Of a stretch of 64,000 nt of DNA, positions 1-7,432 are shown piece by piece (the first letter of the stretch is position 1; every line of letters starts with the position of its first letter). The translations under genes and the position numbers were made by a program. The stretch spans positions 868,001 through 932,000 of the forward strand of contig NZ_FWXV01000001.1 in NCBI RefSeq assembly GCF_900176515.1. The letters run 5' to 3'. The notes below the pieces were generated by a model. That model did no database searches and was not told the DNA's origin. It was given only the letters and a program-made list of their open reading frames with translations. This DNA comes from Kibdelosporangium aridum. GTDB lineage: Bacteria; Actinomycetota; Actinomycetes; Mycobacteriales; Pseudonocardiaceae.

Positions 1-431
1 CGCGGTCCGGTCTTGAGGACTCCAAACGAGCCGTCACGGCACTGCGCGGCGACCAGACGCCGCTCGTGGAGCAATTGGAGGAGTTGGCAAAGCAGTTCCG
101 GTCCACCACTGGCCGGTCATGCGAGGTCTCGGTAACCGGTGACGCCGGACAGCTCGCTCCGGAGGCTTGGCTGGCCGTGGTTCGTACCGCACAGGAAGCG
201 TTGACGAACGCGCACAAGCACGCGCCCGAAGCGCAAGTCATGATGGACTTGCGGTGCGCGGAGGAGTGGTGCGAACTCGAAGTCCGGGACACTGGCGGTA
301 AGCCGGTCGAGTCCACAGGGAACGGTTACGGGTTGGTGGGAATGCGGGAACGAGCCGAACTGATCGGCGGCACACTCGACGCGGGGCCTGTCGATGACGG
401 CTTCCGGGTGCGGTTGCGGGTGCCCGCATGA
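1..431 (+). CDS. Sensor histidine kinase, NarL family, 5' end outside window
   Basis: The reading frame is open from base 3 and begins before the window. The visible part holds the end of a HisKA_3 dimerisation region (GLEDSKRAVTALRGD) and the complete HATPase domain: N-box AQEALTNAHKHAPE and glycine-rich lid GNGYGLVGMRERAELIGG. HisKA_3 kinases autophosphorylate on His and pass the phosphate to a LuxR-type response regulator; the next gene, overlapping by 4 nt (ATGA), is such a regulator. The phospho-acceptor His and the sensor domain are not visible, so the signal cannot be inferred. Confidence 0.93.
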   Translation, partial: RSGLEDSKRAVTALRGDQTPLVEQLEELAKQFRSTTGRSCEVSVTGDAGQLAPEAWLAVVRTAQEALTNAHKHAPEAQVMMDLRCAEEWCELEVRDTGGKPVESTGNGYGLVGMRERAELIGGTLDAGPVDDGFRVRLRVPA

Positions 432-1066
432 CCCGCGTGATCGTTGTGGACGATCAAACAGTCGTGCGGGAAGGCCTTGTGCTGCTGTTGCAGCTGTTGC
501 CGGACATCCAGGTCGTCGGTGCCGCGGCCGGTGGGGAGGAAGCGCTTCGGCTGGTTGCCACCGAACGGCCGGATGTGGTGCTGATGGACCTCCGCATGCC
601 CAAAATGGATGGTGTCGAGGCGACGAAACGCGTTCGTGCTGAGCATCCGGACACCCAGGTTGTCGTGCTCACCACGTATTCCGACGACGAATCGGTGTTC
701 GCCGCGCTCAGGGCCGGGGCGCGGGGATATCTGACGAAAGACGCCCGGGCGGGCGAGATCGCGGAAGCCATCGCCGCGGTCCAGCGGGGCGAGGCCCAGT
801 TCGACCCGGCCATCCAACGCCGCCTCGCCGAGACCGTCACCAGCAGGGCGGTGTCCACCGAAGGCCTGCCGGACGGCCTGACGCCACGGGAAGCCGACGT
901 GCTGCGGCTGATCGCGGAAGGCCGCTCGAACACCGAGATCGCCGGCCAGCTGGTGATCACCGAGGCGACCGTGAAGACCCACATCAACAACCTCTTCGCC
1001 AAAATAGGCGTACGTGACCGCGCCCAAGCGGTCACGTACGCATTCAGGAGAGGACTAGTAGGCTAA
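428..1066 (+). CDS. NarL/FixJ-type DNA-binding response regulator
   Basis: 212 residues, full length for the family. The N-terminal receiver has the acidic pair VVDDQ, the phospho-acceptor Asp in VVLMDLRMPKMDG, the Thr of VVLTTYS and the Lys of YLTKDA. The C-terminal LuxR helix-turn-helix starts at LTPREADVLRLIAEG and includes NTEIAGQLVITEATVKTHI. The ATG overlaps the kinase stop, so the two are translationally coupled and form one two-component system. Targets are unknown. The long hairpin at 1071-1225 follows 4 nt after the stop and may end this transcript too. Confidence 0.95.
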   Translation: MTRVIVVDDQTVVREGLVLLLQLLPDIQVVGAAAGGEEALRLVATERPDVVLMDLRMPKMDGVEATKRVRAEHPDTQVVVLTTYSDDESVFAALRAGARGYLTKDARAGEIAEAIAAVQRGEAQFDPAIQRRLAETVTSRAVSTEGLPDGLTPREADVLRLIAEGRSNTEIAGQLVITEATVKTHINNLFAKIGVRDRAQAVTYAFRRGLVG

Positions 1067-1070
1067 GTGC

Positions 1071-1225
1071 CGCGTGGCCCCGCTCCCTTGGCCTTGCTGG
1101 GGCTCAAATCGTCCCTGGCGGCACCGACCGGAACGCCGAAAGACAACCAGTATTCCAGGCGTCCCGGCGTCACCACCAGGAACAATTTGATCTCCCAGCA
1201 AGGCGAAAGGGAGCGGGGCCACACG
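1071..1225. repeat. 155-nt imperfect palindrome, long-stem hairpin between convergent genes
   Basis: Arms 1071-1137 and 1158-1225 pair over about 65 bp around a 20-nt loop (1138-1157). The outer stem GTGGCCCCGCTCCCTT pairs perfectly with 1207-1222; further perfect blocks are 1091-1101 with 1194-1204, 1104-1109 with 1185-1190, and 1114-1118 with 1176-1180. Small internal loops lie at 1090 against 1205-1206 and at 1102-1103 against 1191-1193. Seven single-base substitutions (1073/1223, 1110/1184, 1113/1181, 1119/1175, 1122/1172, 1123/1171, 1132/1163) are C.A on the plus strand and G.U on the minus strand. It fills the gap between two convergent genes and is far longer than a normal terminator. 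It could be a MITE/REP-like unit or a structured 3' UTR of the peroxidase mRNA. Confidence 0.85.
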
Positions 1226-1228
1226 ACA

Positions 1229-3286
1229 CTAAACAGGCTGCCACAGCGCGAGTGTGGTAGGCGGTGCCCAGTCCTCTTGGGACCTGTGAGCCTGACGGCA
1301 GCGGTAGGCCACATTTTCCACGGTGACGGTGTCGCCGATGGCGTACGCGATGCCCACGGCCCAGTCCGGCGTCGGATCGGTCAGGAACACGTTGTCCTGT
1401 GTCTGCACACCGGTGTTGGTACGGATGATCTGGCCGAGCGTCTGCCGGTAGGTGATGCCGTACCGGCGCTCGATCTCGCCCAAGACCGGGTCGTTCAGGT
1501 AGAAGAACCGGTCGCCGTCCCTCAGCGCCTCGAACTGCTTGCGCCAGATGGCGTGTTGCAGCTCGCCGAATTCCTTGCCCGGCACATGGCGTTCAGCGAT
1601 CATCCCGGTGAACGCGTCGAGCGTGTTCACGTTTCCGCCGTGCGTCGCACTCAGCCTCGCGGCCAGCGTGCTGCGCCGGACGCCTGAGACGCCATGGCTG
1701 TCGGCCGCCGGGCTGCCCAGCAGGATGTCGCGGCCGCGGATGTCGGACAGCCTGGTGAAGTCCATGATGTCCGGGTCGTTGTTCGGGTTGGCCGGGTCGA
1801 TTTCCGGGTCACGCGGGAACTGGCTGGTCGATTCGCCCGTGATCGCGGTGAAGCTGGTCTTGGGCGCCAGGCCGTATGCCCGCCGCAGATCGTTGTACAG
1901 CGGCAGCCCGTGGTCACGGCCCCGGGCGATGTCGATCGCGCCGAGGTCGCTGACGCCACGGAAGCACTTGGGCAGTTCGGGCCCGTCAAGGCAGTCCGGG
2001 TTGCCGGGCACCGGGATCTGGAACAGCACACTGCGCAGCTGGTTGTCGATCTGCTCGTCGTTCTTGTACTGCGCTTCGCCGCCAAGGCCCTTGAGCACCG
2101 GGCCGATGCCGACTTCTGCCATCAGGTCCGGGTTGAAGAACGCGATGTTCAGCGGAACGACGAGGGCGATCTCGTCACCTTCGTGCTCAACCTCGATCCC
2201 CGCCGCCTCGAACTCGGCGAGCTGCTGCTCGGTGTACTGATCCGCCGGGGCAATCGGTTCGAGTTCACCGTGGATCATGCTGTGCGCGCGATAACCGACC
2301 ACCGCGAACTCATTGGACAGTGCGGAGTTCACGTTGCGGTTGTAGCCGCGGTAGGGCGACAGCGTGACGCCCACAGCCGGCAGGAACTCGTTGTACGTGA
2401 TGTACTGCTGCTCCGCGCCGACCACCCGGCGGGCGATCTCGAACTTCTCCTGCTGCGACAACGTGTTGGGCAGCCGGTTGACGATCCTGTTGTGCTCCAA
2501 CGCGAACAGTGTGTGCGTCGCGGTCAGTCCCCAGTTCTCGTTCGCTCGGACGTCACCGGCGACCATCGCACGCCCAGGGTTGGGCCGCAGGTGCCCGGCC
2601 GCGTCCATCGGCGGTGCGGTGCTGATGTTGCCGCGTGCGTCACGACGTGGCAGCAAACCGTTGTCCAGCAGGAGCCTGACACCGTTGTTGGCCATGGTGC
2701 CGTCGACTGGGCCTTCCCGTAGCCACTCGAGCCGCTGCGACGTTCCACTGTAGACCGAGAACCCGTCGATGTAGCTGGAGACCGTGTTGATCTGCTGGCG
2801 GACTACAGTGCCCGCTCCGGTTCCGGGCGCAGCCGGGGTGCGCACGAAGCCAATGGAGCCGAGGTCGTTGGTGAACTGCTCGAGCGGATCGTTGCCGTTG
2901 AACCGGATCGGCGCGTTCTCCCCGCCCGCTTCCTGACGCAGGCCGAAAGTGTGGTCCATGAACTGTCCCCATGCGAATCCCCATTGGGTGACTCTGCTTT
3001 CGGAGAACAGATTCTGCGCCACGTCGCTGAAAACCCGGTTGCTGACGGCGCGTGGTTCCGGCCCGCCGACGGGACGTGCGATCCCGTCGGCGTAGTTCGC
3101 CGGCGCCACCCTGGTGTAGGGAGTGTTGGTACGCCCCCAGACCGGGTTGGTCAGGTTGTTGCAACTGCCATCCAGGGTGCGGATGGCGATCGTCGAGCAT
3201 CCTTCTTGGGCAGGTGCTATTGTGGCTGTCAGCGGGAAAACGACGAGAATCGCTCCGACCAGCGCCACAGGCCGGCATCTTCGCAT
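1229..3286 (-). CDS. Secreted animal-type haem peroxidase with C-terminal chitin-binding-type module
   Basis: 685 residues with a Sec-type signal peptide (about 1-26, cleaved near APAQ). The peroxidase domain shows Asp111-distal His112 in WGQFMDHTFGL, the calcium-site-like stretch SSYIDGFSVYSG, catalytic Arg247 in VRANENWGLTATHTL and proximal His335 in YRAHSMIHGEL, so it should be active with haem and H2O2. After residue ~640 comes a 45-residue CBM5/12-like module (WAVGIAYAIGDTVTV, YRCRQAH, ALWQPV), like the tail of the LPMO at 5.1-5.9 kb. ATG with AAGG 8 nt upstream. Bacterial peroxidockerin/peroxidasin relatives are known; a chitin-binding tail suggests anchoring on chitin or cell wall. Substrate unknown. 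Confidence 0.92.
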   Translation of the reverse strand: MRRCRPVALVGAILVVFPLTATIAPAQEGCSTIAIRTLDGSCNNLTNPVWGRTNTPYTRVAPANYADGIARPVGGPEPRAVSNRVFSDVAQNLFSESRVTQWGFAWGQFMDHTFGLRQEAGGENAPIRFNGNDPLEQFTNDLGSIGFVRTPAAPGTGAGTVVRQQINTVSSYIDGFSVYSGTSQRLEWLREGPVDGTMANNGVRLLLDNGLLPRRDARGNISTAPPMDAAGHLRPNPGRAMVAGDVRANENWGLTATHTLFALEHNRIVNRLPNTLSQQEKFEIARRVVGAEQQYITYNEFLPAVGVTLSPYRGYNRNVNSALSNEFAVVGYRAHSMIHGELEPIAPADQYTEQQLAEFEAAGIEVEHEGDEIALVVPLNIAFFNPDLMAEVGIGPVLKGLGGEAQYKNDEQIDNQLRSVLFQIPVPGNPDCLDGPELPKCFRGVSDLGAIDIARGRDHGLPLYNDLRRAYGLAPKTSFTAITGESTSQFPRDPEIDPANPNNDPDIMDFTRLSDIRGRDILLGSPAADSHGVSGVRRSTLAARLSATHGGNVNTLDAFTGMIAERHVPGKEFGELQHAIWRKQFEALRDGDRFFYLNDPVLGEIERRYGITYRQTLGQIIRTNTGVQTQDNVFLTDPTPDWAVGIAYAIGDTVTVENVAYRCRQAHRSQEDWAPPTTLALWQPV

Positions 3287-3422
3287 CGGGAGACCTTTCG
3301 CAAGGCGGGTGAGCTGGCCGGGCAGCAGGCGGCGGGGCCAGTAACGATCAAGCGTAGACCCGCTTCATCGGCTCCCGACATGACAAGCTTGCCTTAGGAC
3401 TGATGGTCTTCCCTCACGTGCG

Positions 3423-3453
3423 AAACCCCCTTCCCGGCAAAGGAAGGGGGTTT
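3423..3453. terminator. Bidirectional terminator hairpin
   Basis: A perfect 12-bp stem (AAACCCCCTTCC with GGAAGGGGGTTT) around a 7-nt loop. Plus-strand reading ends in a short T run and minus-strand reading also ends in TTT. It lies just beyond the stop of the DUF4190 gene and upstream of the peroxidase promoter region, so it mainly ends the small membrane-protein transcript. Confidence 0.85.
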
Positions 3454-3470
3454 TCCTGCTACTGGGCGGG

Positions 3471-3707
3471 TCAGCTCACGGCGAGATACCCGAGCACGAA
3501 CCCCAGTACGGTCGCCACCACCGAGACCGGTATGGCCCATTTACCAAGCACTTTGTCACCTGTCGCGTAAGCGACGATGGCGAGTGCGATCGCCGCGAGT
3601 CCGAACACGATGGGAAGGAAGAGTATCGCGATAGCGGACAGGACGAAGGAAATGATGGCGCACACCCGGGCGCCGGTAACCGGTTGCGGACTGGCTGTTT
3701 GAGACAA
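3471..3707 (-). CDS. DUF4190-type small membrane protein
   Basis: 78 residues from a TTG start preceded by GGGAGG at good spacing; longer upstream reading lacks a site. Two hydrophobic segments are visible: VCAIISFVLSAIAILFLPIV with FGLAAIALAIVAYA, then WAIPVSVVATVLGFVLGYL. This is the two-helix pattern of DUF4190 proteins, which are small actinobacterial membrane proteins of unknown role. It is monocistronic, with its own terminator at 3423-3453. No link to neighbours can be read from the sequence. Confidence 0.75.
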   Translation of the reverse strand: MSQTASPQPVTGARVCAIISFVLSAIAILFLPIVFGLAAIALAIVAYATGDKVLGKWAIPVSVVATVLGFVLGYLAVS

Positions 3708-3835
3708 CGGTCCTCCCAGTGTCTGCCAAGGAAAATGTCGACACTGGGATACCCAAGCCATTGTGGCCCAATCATCATACTGATGCGGACGGGCCGCCGT
3801 GCGAGGGCGGACGGCGGCCCCTGCTGGAGGTCCGC

Positions 3836-4462
3836 TCAGCAGCGCTTCCAGATGAACCGGTAGCGGTTGTTGGGATTGCGGTCGGGCGAGTCCATCGAGA
3901 TCCAGCTCGATGTGACCTGGGGGTTGGACGTTCCCGCGCTCACCCGCAGCGCGGTGTTGATGTTGAGGTAGCGGTGGTCACCGCACGGCGCGAACACGAC
4001 CGAGCCGGGATCGGTCATGTCCGTGGTGGCCCACTCGTCGCGCATCGGGCCGTTGAACTGGTGCACACGCCGCGCTGTGCTCGAATTGCCTTGGAAGTAG
4101 TAGTTCGCGCTCTGCCACGCCTGTGCGCCCGCGGCGAGGTTGATCCGGCCGGAGTAGTCCGCGCGCACGATGCCGAACGTGAATCCGCCCGGAACCCGGA
4201 CATCCAGGCTGAGCTGGCAATTCTTCCTGATGTCGGTCGGGTCCGCGCCGACACCGACCCTGGCGACGTAACTGCGGTGGATGAGGATGAACTCGGAATT
4301 GTCGTCGGCGACCGCCACCTCGGTGGTCCCGGCCGGGCAGCCGGAGCCGTTGGCGGTCACGACATCCACGGTGACCCGCCCGACCGGGACATCGTCCGCG
4401 GCCGTCACCGTCGGCGCATTGACGGATAACGCCACAACAAGGGCAAGCAACGTACTGATCAT
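3836..4462 (-). CDS. Secreted DUF4360 protein
   Basis: 208 residues with a signal peptide (MISTLLALVVALSVNAPTVTA). The mature part matches the DUF4360 pattern in general shape: VTVDVVTANGSGCPAGTTEV near the start, a central NCQLSLDVRVPGGFTFGIV stretch, YSGRINLAAGA, then a Cys-containing end RFIWKRC. I chose ATG 4462, with GAAAGG 9 nt upstream, because the upstream extension encodes no sensible leader. DUF4360 proteins are extracellular, four-cysteine proteins of unknown function found in actinomycetes and fungi. It stands alone between the DUF4190 gene and a 500-nt non-coding stretch. Confidence 0.85.
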   Translation of the reverse strand: MISTLLALVVALSVNAPTVTAADDVPVGRVTVDVVTANGSGCPAGTTEVAVADDNSEFILIHRSYVARVGVGADPTDIRKNCQLSLDVRVPGGFTFGIVRADYSGRINLAAGAQAWQSANYYFQGNSSTARRVHQFNGPMRDEWATTDMTDPGSVVFAPCGDHRYLNINTALRVSAGTSNPQVTSSWISMDSPDRNPNNRYRFIWKRC

Positions 4463-4981
4463 GAGGCACCTTTCGAATGCAAACCATTCCGGTAGCGGGC
4501 CCTGCACGCAGGGTAGCCCCGTCGCCGCATAAGAAAAGCCGACGGATGGAGCAATACGTTGCTCGACCTGATTCCGGACAATTCCCCATGTATTCAGGAT
4601 TATGATCCGACGACAGCATCAATCCCATTCTCCGGCACAGTCCATAACAGATTTACCCAGAATTCCGGCCGTCCACTCGGGAGGTGTGGTGCCCGTGGTT
4701 GTGGCCGGGAGCACACTCGCGGTGGCGGCCTTGCTGGGATCGGGACTTGAACCAAGTGCCGCCAACCCGTTGGCGCGCAGTGGGTCTTGACTGGTGTAAA
4801 CCATTTCATCGCGGCGAACCGCCAGGTCGGCCGCTGGTCGTTGATCGCGATATTCGGTGCGCGCATAGCTGAACCGTCTGCGCTTATGCCTCGTACTCAT
4901 CGATAAGGCAAGAACTGTCAACCCGGAGGTGACCACAGTGGACGGCACGTGCCGCCGCTTGACGGGTACCGCAACGGTTTA
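4463..4981. other. Non-coding stretch upstream of the LPMO gene
   Basis: About 520 nt with lower GC than its surroundings at the start. Open frames here (for example 4619-4948 minus) have no convincing start, codon bias or known domain. It should contain the DUF4360 promoter on the left and LPMO regulatory DNA on the right. A possible 33-codon GTG frame at 4689 with GGGAGG only 4 nt upstream is noted but not called. Confidence 0.5.
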
Positions 4982-4997
4982 TATGGTCTAGACCAAT
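4982..4997. promoter_or_regulatory. DasR-responsive-element (dre)-like operator
   Basis: The core TGGTCTAGACCA (4984-4995) is a perfect 12-bp palindrome identical to the core of the Streptomyces DasR consensus (A[C/G]TGGTCTAGACCA[C/G]T); only the outer two bases each side differ. It ends 85 nt before the ATG of the chitin-active-type LPMO, where a GntR-family repressor of chitin/GlcNAc genes would be expected to bind. Release would be by GlcNAc-derived phosphosugars, by analogy with DasR. Confidence 0.82.
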
Positions 4998-5080
4998 CAT
5001 TCGATCTTGGTTCAGGGGCAGCACGGCGCGAGCTGCCGCCGTCAGTACCACATGTTCGCTGCTCTGCGAGGTGTTTTTCC

Positions 5081-5881
5081 ATGTCCCTGAAACGCAAATT
5101 GTCCGTGACCGCGGCCGCGGCCGGACTCGCCCCCGCTTTGCTCGTCGTCGTGCCGTTCGGGCAGGCCAGTGCGCACGGCTATGTCTCGTCCCCGGGCAGC
5201 AGGCAGGCCCAGTGCGCGGCAGGCACCGTGTCCTGCGGTGACATCAAGTTCGAGCCGCAGAGCGTCGAAGGCCCCAAAGGGCTGACCAGCTGCAGCGGTG
5301 GCGTCGGCCGGTTCGCCGAACTCGACGACGACAGCAAGCCGTGGCGCGCCTCGTCCGTCGGTGGTTCGGTCAACTTCACGTGGACCTTCACCGCGCGGCA
5401 CGCCACCACGAACTATGAGTACTACCTCAACGGCCGCAAGATCGCCGACATCGCCGGCGCGGGCAGGCAGCCCGCGCCGACCGTCACGCACTCGGTCGAC
5501 CTCGGTGGCGCGACCGGCAGGCAGAAGTTGTTGGCAGTGTGGAACATCGCCGACACGCCGAACGCCTTCTACTCGTGCGTCGACCTTCAGATCGGTGGCG
5601 GTGGTGGCACGACCCCACCAACGACCCCACCAACGACTCCGCCAACGACGCAGCCGACCACGCCGAAGCCGACCACCAGCCAGCCGACGACCCAGCCGAC
5701 GAAGCCGACCACCAGCACCCAGGCGCCGCCAGCGAATGGTGCCGAGTGGAAGCCGAACACCGCTTACCTGGCGGGTGCCGAGGTCACGTTCCAAGGTGCG
5801 CGGTATCGCATCATCCAGCGCCACACGTCGTTGCCGGGCTGGGAACCGCCTGCCACGCCTGCGCTGTGGAAGAAGCTCTGA
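5081..5881 (+). CDS. AA10 lytic polysaccharide monooxygenase with CBM5/12
   Basis: 266 residues. Signal peptide 1-31 ends in ASA, leaving His32 as the mature N-terminus, as required for the copper histidine brace; the second brace residue is His107 in TARHATTNYEYYL. The axial aromatic Phe163 sits in DTPNAFYSC. A Thr/Pro linker of repeated TTPP and QPTT units (about 176-220) joins a CBM5/12 module (WKPNTAYLAGAEVTF to PALWKKL). LPMOs cleave crystalline chitin or cellulose oxidatively, using H2O2 or O2; the CBM type and the dre site point to chitin. ATG 5081 follows GAGG at 10 nt; upstream frame extension overlaps the operator and is not a leader. Confidence 0.95.
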   Translation: MSLKRKLSVTAAAAGLAPALLVVVPFGQASAHGYVSSPGSRQAQCAAGTVSCGDIKFEPQSVEGPKGLTSCSGGVGRFAELDDDSKPWRASSVGGSVNFTWTFTARHATTNYEYYLNGRKIADIAGAGRQPAPTVTHSVDLGGATGRQKLLAVWNIADTPNAFYSCVDLQIGGGGGTTPPTTPPTTPPTTQPTTPKPTTSQPTTQPTKPTTSTQAPPANGAEWKPNTAYLAGAEVTFQGARYRIIQRHTSLPGWEPPATPALWKKL

Positions 5882-5899
5882 CCCCGTAGTCCCTTTGGC

Positions 5900-5929
5900 G
5901 GCCCGCGCTCCGTAGCCCGGGCGCGGGCC
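5900..5929. terminator. Terminator-like hairpin after LPMO
   Basis: A 9-bp perfect GC stem (GGCCCGCGC with GCGCGGGCC) around a 12-nt loop, 18 nt after the LPMO stop and before the DUF305 start. There is no T tract, as is common for actinomycete terminators. Confidence 0.6.
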
Positions 5930-5951
5930 CCTGATCAGGAGAACCTCTCAA

Positions 5952-6566
5952 GTGAAGCGCTTCTACCTAGCCATCGCCGCCACAGTGACCCTGATGGCTG
6001 GCGCCGCGTGCAGCTCGTCCGATCCGGGTTCCGCGTCCCCGGCCGTGCCGCCCGCGCAGGCGCCCGTCGATGCCGGCACGAAATCAGCGTCCACGGGCGA
6101 CTTCAACGACGTCGACGTGATGTTCTTGCAGATGATGATCCCGCACCACGAGCAGGGCATGCAGATGGTGCGGCTGGCCGCCACGAACGCGGGCAGGCCG
6201 GAGATCAAGGACTTGGTCAGCGCCATCGAGCTGACCCAGGCCGACGAAGCCAAGAACATGACCGGGTGGCTGCAGCAGTGGGGCAAGCCGACGACGGTCG
6301 ACCCGAACGCGGACGTGCACGTCAACCACGGTGGACTGCCCGCAACCAACCCCGAGGTGATCGCCGAGCTGGCCCGTTCGTCCGGCGCCGAGTTCGAAAG
6401 CAAGTTCCTCAACCTGTTCACCGGGCACCAGGGTGCCGCGGTGGAAATGGCCCAGCGTGAGGTCAAGGAGGGGGCCAGCCAGCCGGTGAAGGAACTGGCC
6501 GACCGGATCGTGAAGTCCCGCAGCGGCCAGATCCAGCAGATGCTCACCCTGCTCGGACAGCAGTGA
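5952..6566 (+). CDS. DUF305-family lipoprotein
   Basis: 204 residues from GTG, with AGGAGAA 8 nt upstream. The leader MKRFYLAIAATVTLMAGAAC ends in a lipobox with Cys at 20. The DUF305 hallmark MIPHHEQGMQMVRLA is present, and a second His-rich stretch, FTGHQGAAVEMAQREV, repeats the pattern in the second half, so the four-helix ferritin-like fold is probably complete. DUF305 proteins are exported and are often linked to copper or other metals, but no biochemical role is firmly set. The gene stands alone. Confidence 0.92.
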   Translation: MKRFYLAIAATVTLMAGAACSSSDPGSASPAVPPAQAPVDAGTKSASTGDFNDVDVMFLQMMIPHHEQGMQMVRLAATNAGRPEIKDLVSAIELTQADEAKNMTGWLQQWGKPTTVDPNADVHVNHGGLPATNPEVIAELARSSGAEFESKFLNLFTGHQGAAVEMAQREVKEGASQPVKELADRIVKSRSGQIQQMLTLLGQQ

Positions 6567-6573
6567 GCCCGAC

Positions 6574-6628
6574 GGGCGGCGGCCATGGACTGTCTACATG
6601 GGACAGGGCCGGAGGGTGGGCGCCGCCC
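6574..6628. terminator. Nested hairpin after DUF305 gene
   Basis: Outer arms GGGCGGCG (6574-6581) and CGCCGCCC (6621-6628) enclose a smaller hairpin CTGTC/GACAG. It starts 8 nt after the DUF305 stop. It may act as a terminator; the loop is large, so confidence is modest. Confidence 0.4.
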
Positions 6629-6739
6629 GGTGGTGACACGCAGTAGTCCGCTGTAACCGGAGGATGACTGACACGGCGGTGTCCGAGGGACTACTGTTGA
6701 GGTCATCCGAGGCAACACCCCTATGAAGGGACCTCAGCG

Positions 6740-7144
6740 GTGTCGGAGAACGGCCTGCTCAACTGGCACGTCGAGCAAGACACCGACGTCGTCGTCCTGC
6801 ACGTCGCCGGTGAGATCGACCTGGCGAGCGAAGAAGACTTCGCCGAGGCGCTGGCGCACGCGCTGGAGTTGCCAACGCCGGTGGTGCTCGTGAACCTGTC
6901 CAAGGTGACGTTCCTCGGCTCTGCGGCGCTGCACGTGCTGCTGCAGGCCAACGAAGAGGCACGTCGCCGCAAACAGGCGCTGCGCGTCGCCCACGGCGGG
7001 TCCCTCGCTCAGCGCGTGCTCACGGTCGCCGGGCTGGACCAGGTCCTGGATGTCTTCGACAGCGAGCAGTCGGCGTTGTCGTGGCTGCCTCATCCTGCAG
7101 ACGGCAGCCACGACCGCCGTGTCCGCGACGCTCACCACCGATAG
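6740..7144 (+). CDS. STAS-domain anti-sigma factor antagonist-like protein
   Basis: 134 residues from GTG (AAGGGA about 8 nt upstream). The STAS fold is visible: a VVVLHVAGEIDLASEEDFAE strand-helix opening and the central VNLSKVTFLGSAALHVLL loop, in which the Ser of LGSA is the usual phosphorylation site for an anti-sigma kinase. The last ~25 residues are charged and extra to the domain. Such proteins bind RsbW/SpoIIAB-type kinases to free a sigma factor. No partner kinase or sigma gene is adjacent, so the circuit is completed elsewhere. Confidence 0.88.
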   Translation: MSENGLLNWHVEQDTDVVVLHVAGEIDLASEEDFAEALAHALELPTPVVLVNLSKVTFLGSAALHVLLQANEEARRRKQALRVAHGGSLAQRVLTVAGLDQVLDVFDSEQSALSWLPHPADGSHDRRVRDAHHR

Positions 7145-7161
7145 CCGTCACGCCGCAGGCG

Positions 7162-7377
7162 CTACGACGTGAGCTGCACGCCCGCTTCGGTCAGCAGCCG
7201 CTCAGCTTCGTCCCGCTGGTCGTCCTCGACGAGGATTCGCTGCTGGAGCGCGCCGATCGACCCGTCGATCACACTCATGTGGCCGTCGGTGAGGCTGTGG
7301 TTGATTCCCGCGTCCTTGAGCACGGAAGCGGCGAACGACATCAGAACGGGATCATTGGAACGAAGCAGCTCGATCAT
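7162..7377 (-). CDS. DUF2007-type small protein
   Basis: 71 residues starting MIELLRSNDPVLMSFAASVL. The sequence fits the DUF2007 pattern: a short ferredoxin-like fold that reads LKDAGINHSLTDGHMSV, then RILVEDDQRDEAERLL near the C-terminus. DUF2007 members are predicted signal-transducing or metal-binding proteins without a proven function. The longer frame upstream reads through the NmrA gene antisense-like region and has no start site there, so the ATG at 7377 is preferred. It converges on the STAS gene with a 17-nt gap. Confidence 0.8.
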   Translation of the reverse strand: MIELLRSNDPVLMSFAASVLKDAGINHSLTDGHMSVIDGSIGALQQRILVEDDQRDEAERLLTEAGVQLTS

Positions 7378-7432
7378 GGCTCCACGATACGGGGCACGGT
7401 GAATTCGGGCCCCTCGTGACGAGTTCGTGCCA

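Noticed and set aside
1063..1314. 83-residue minus-strand open frame across the long hairpin
   Set aside because: It exists because both arms of the palindrome are GC-rich; no ribosome site, and the frame continues antisense into neither gene. The element is better read as RNA or DNA structure.
1694..2722. 342-residue plus-strand frame inside the peroxidase gene
   Set aside because: Antisense shadow of a clear haem peroxidase; Arg/Val/Asp-rich composition without domains.
4689..4790. Possible 33-codon small peptide with GTG start
   Set aside because: GGGAGG is only 4 nt upstream and composition is not decisive; kept as an unconfirmed possibility inside the non-coding stretch.
5620..5730. 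Tandem repeat in the LPMO gene
   Set aside because: It is the Thr/Pro linker coding repeat (ccaacgacc-type units), common in secreted carbohydrate enzymes, not a separate repeat element.
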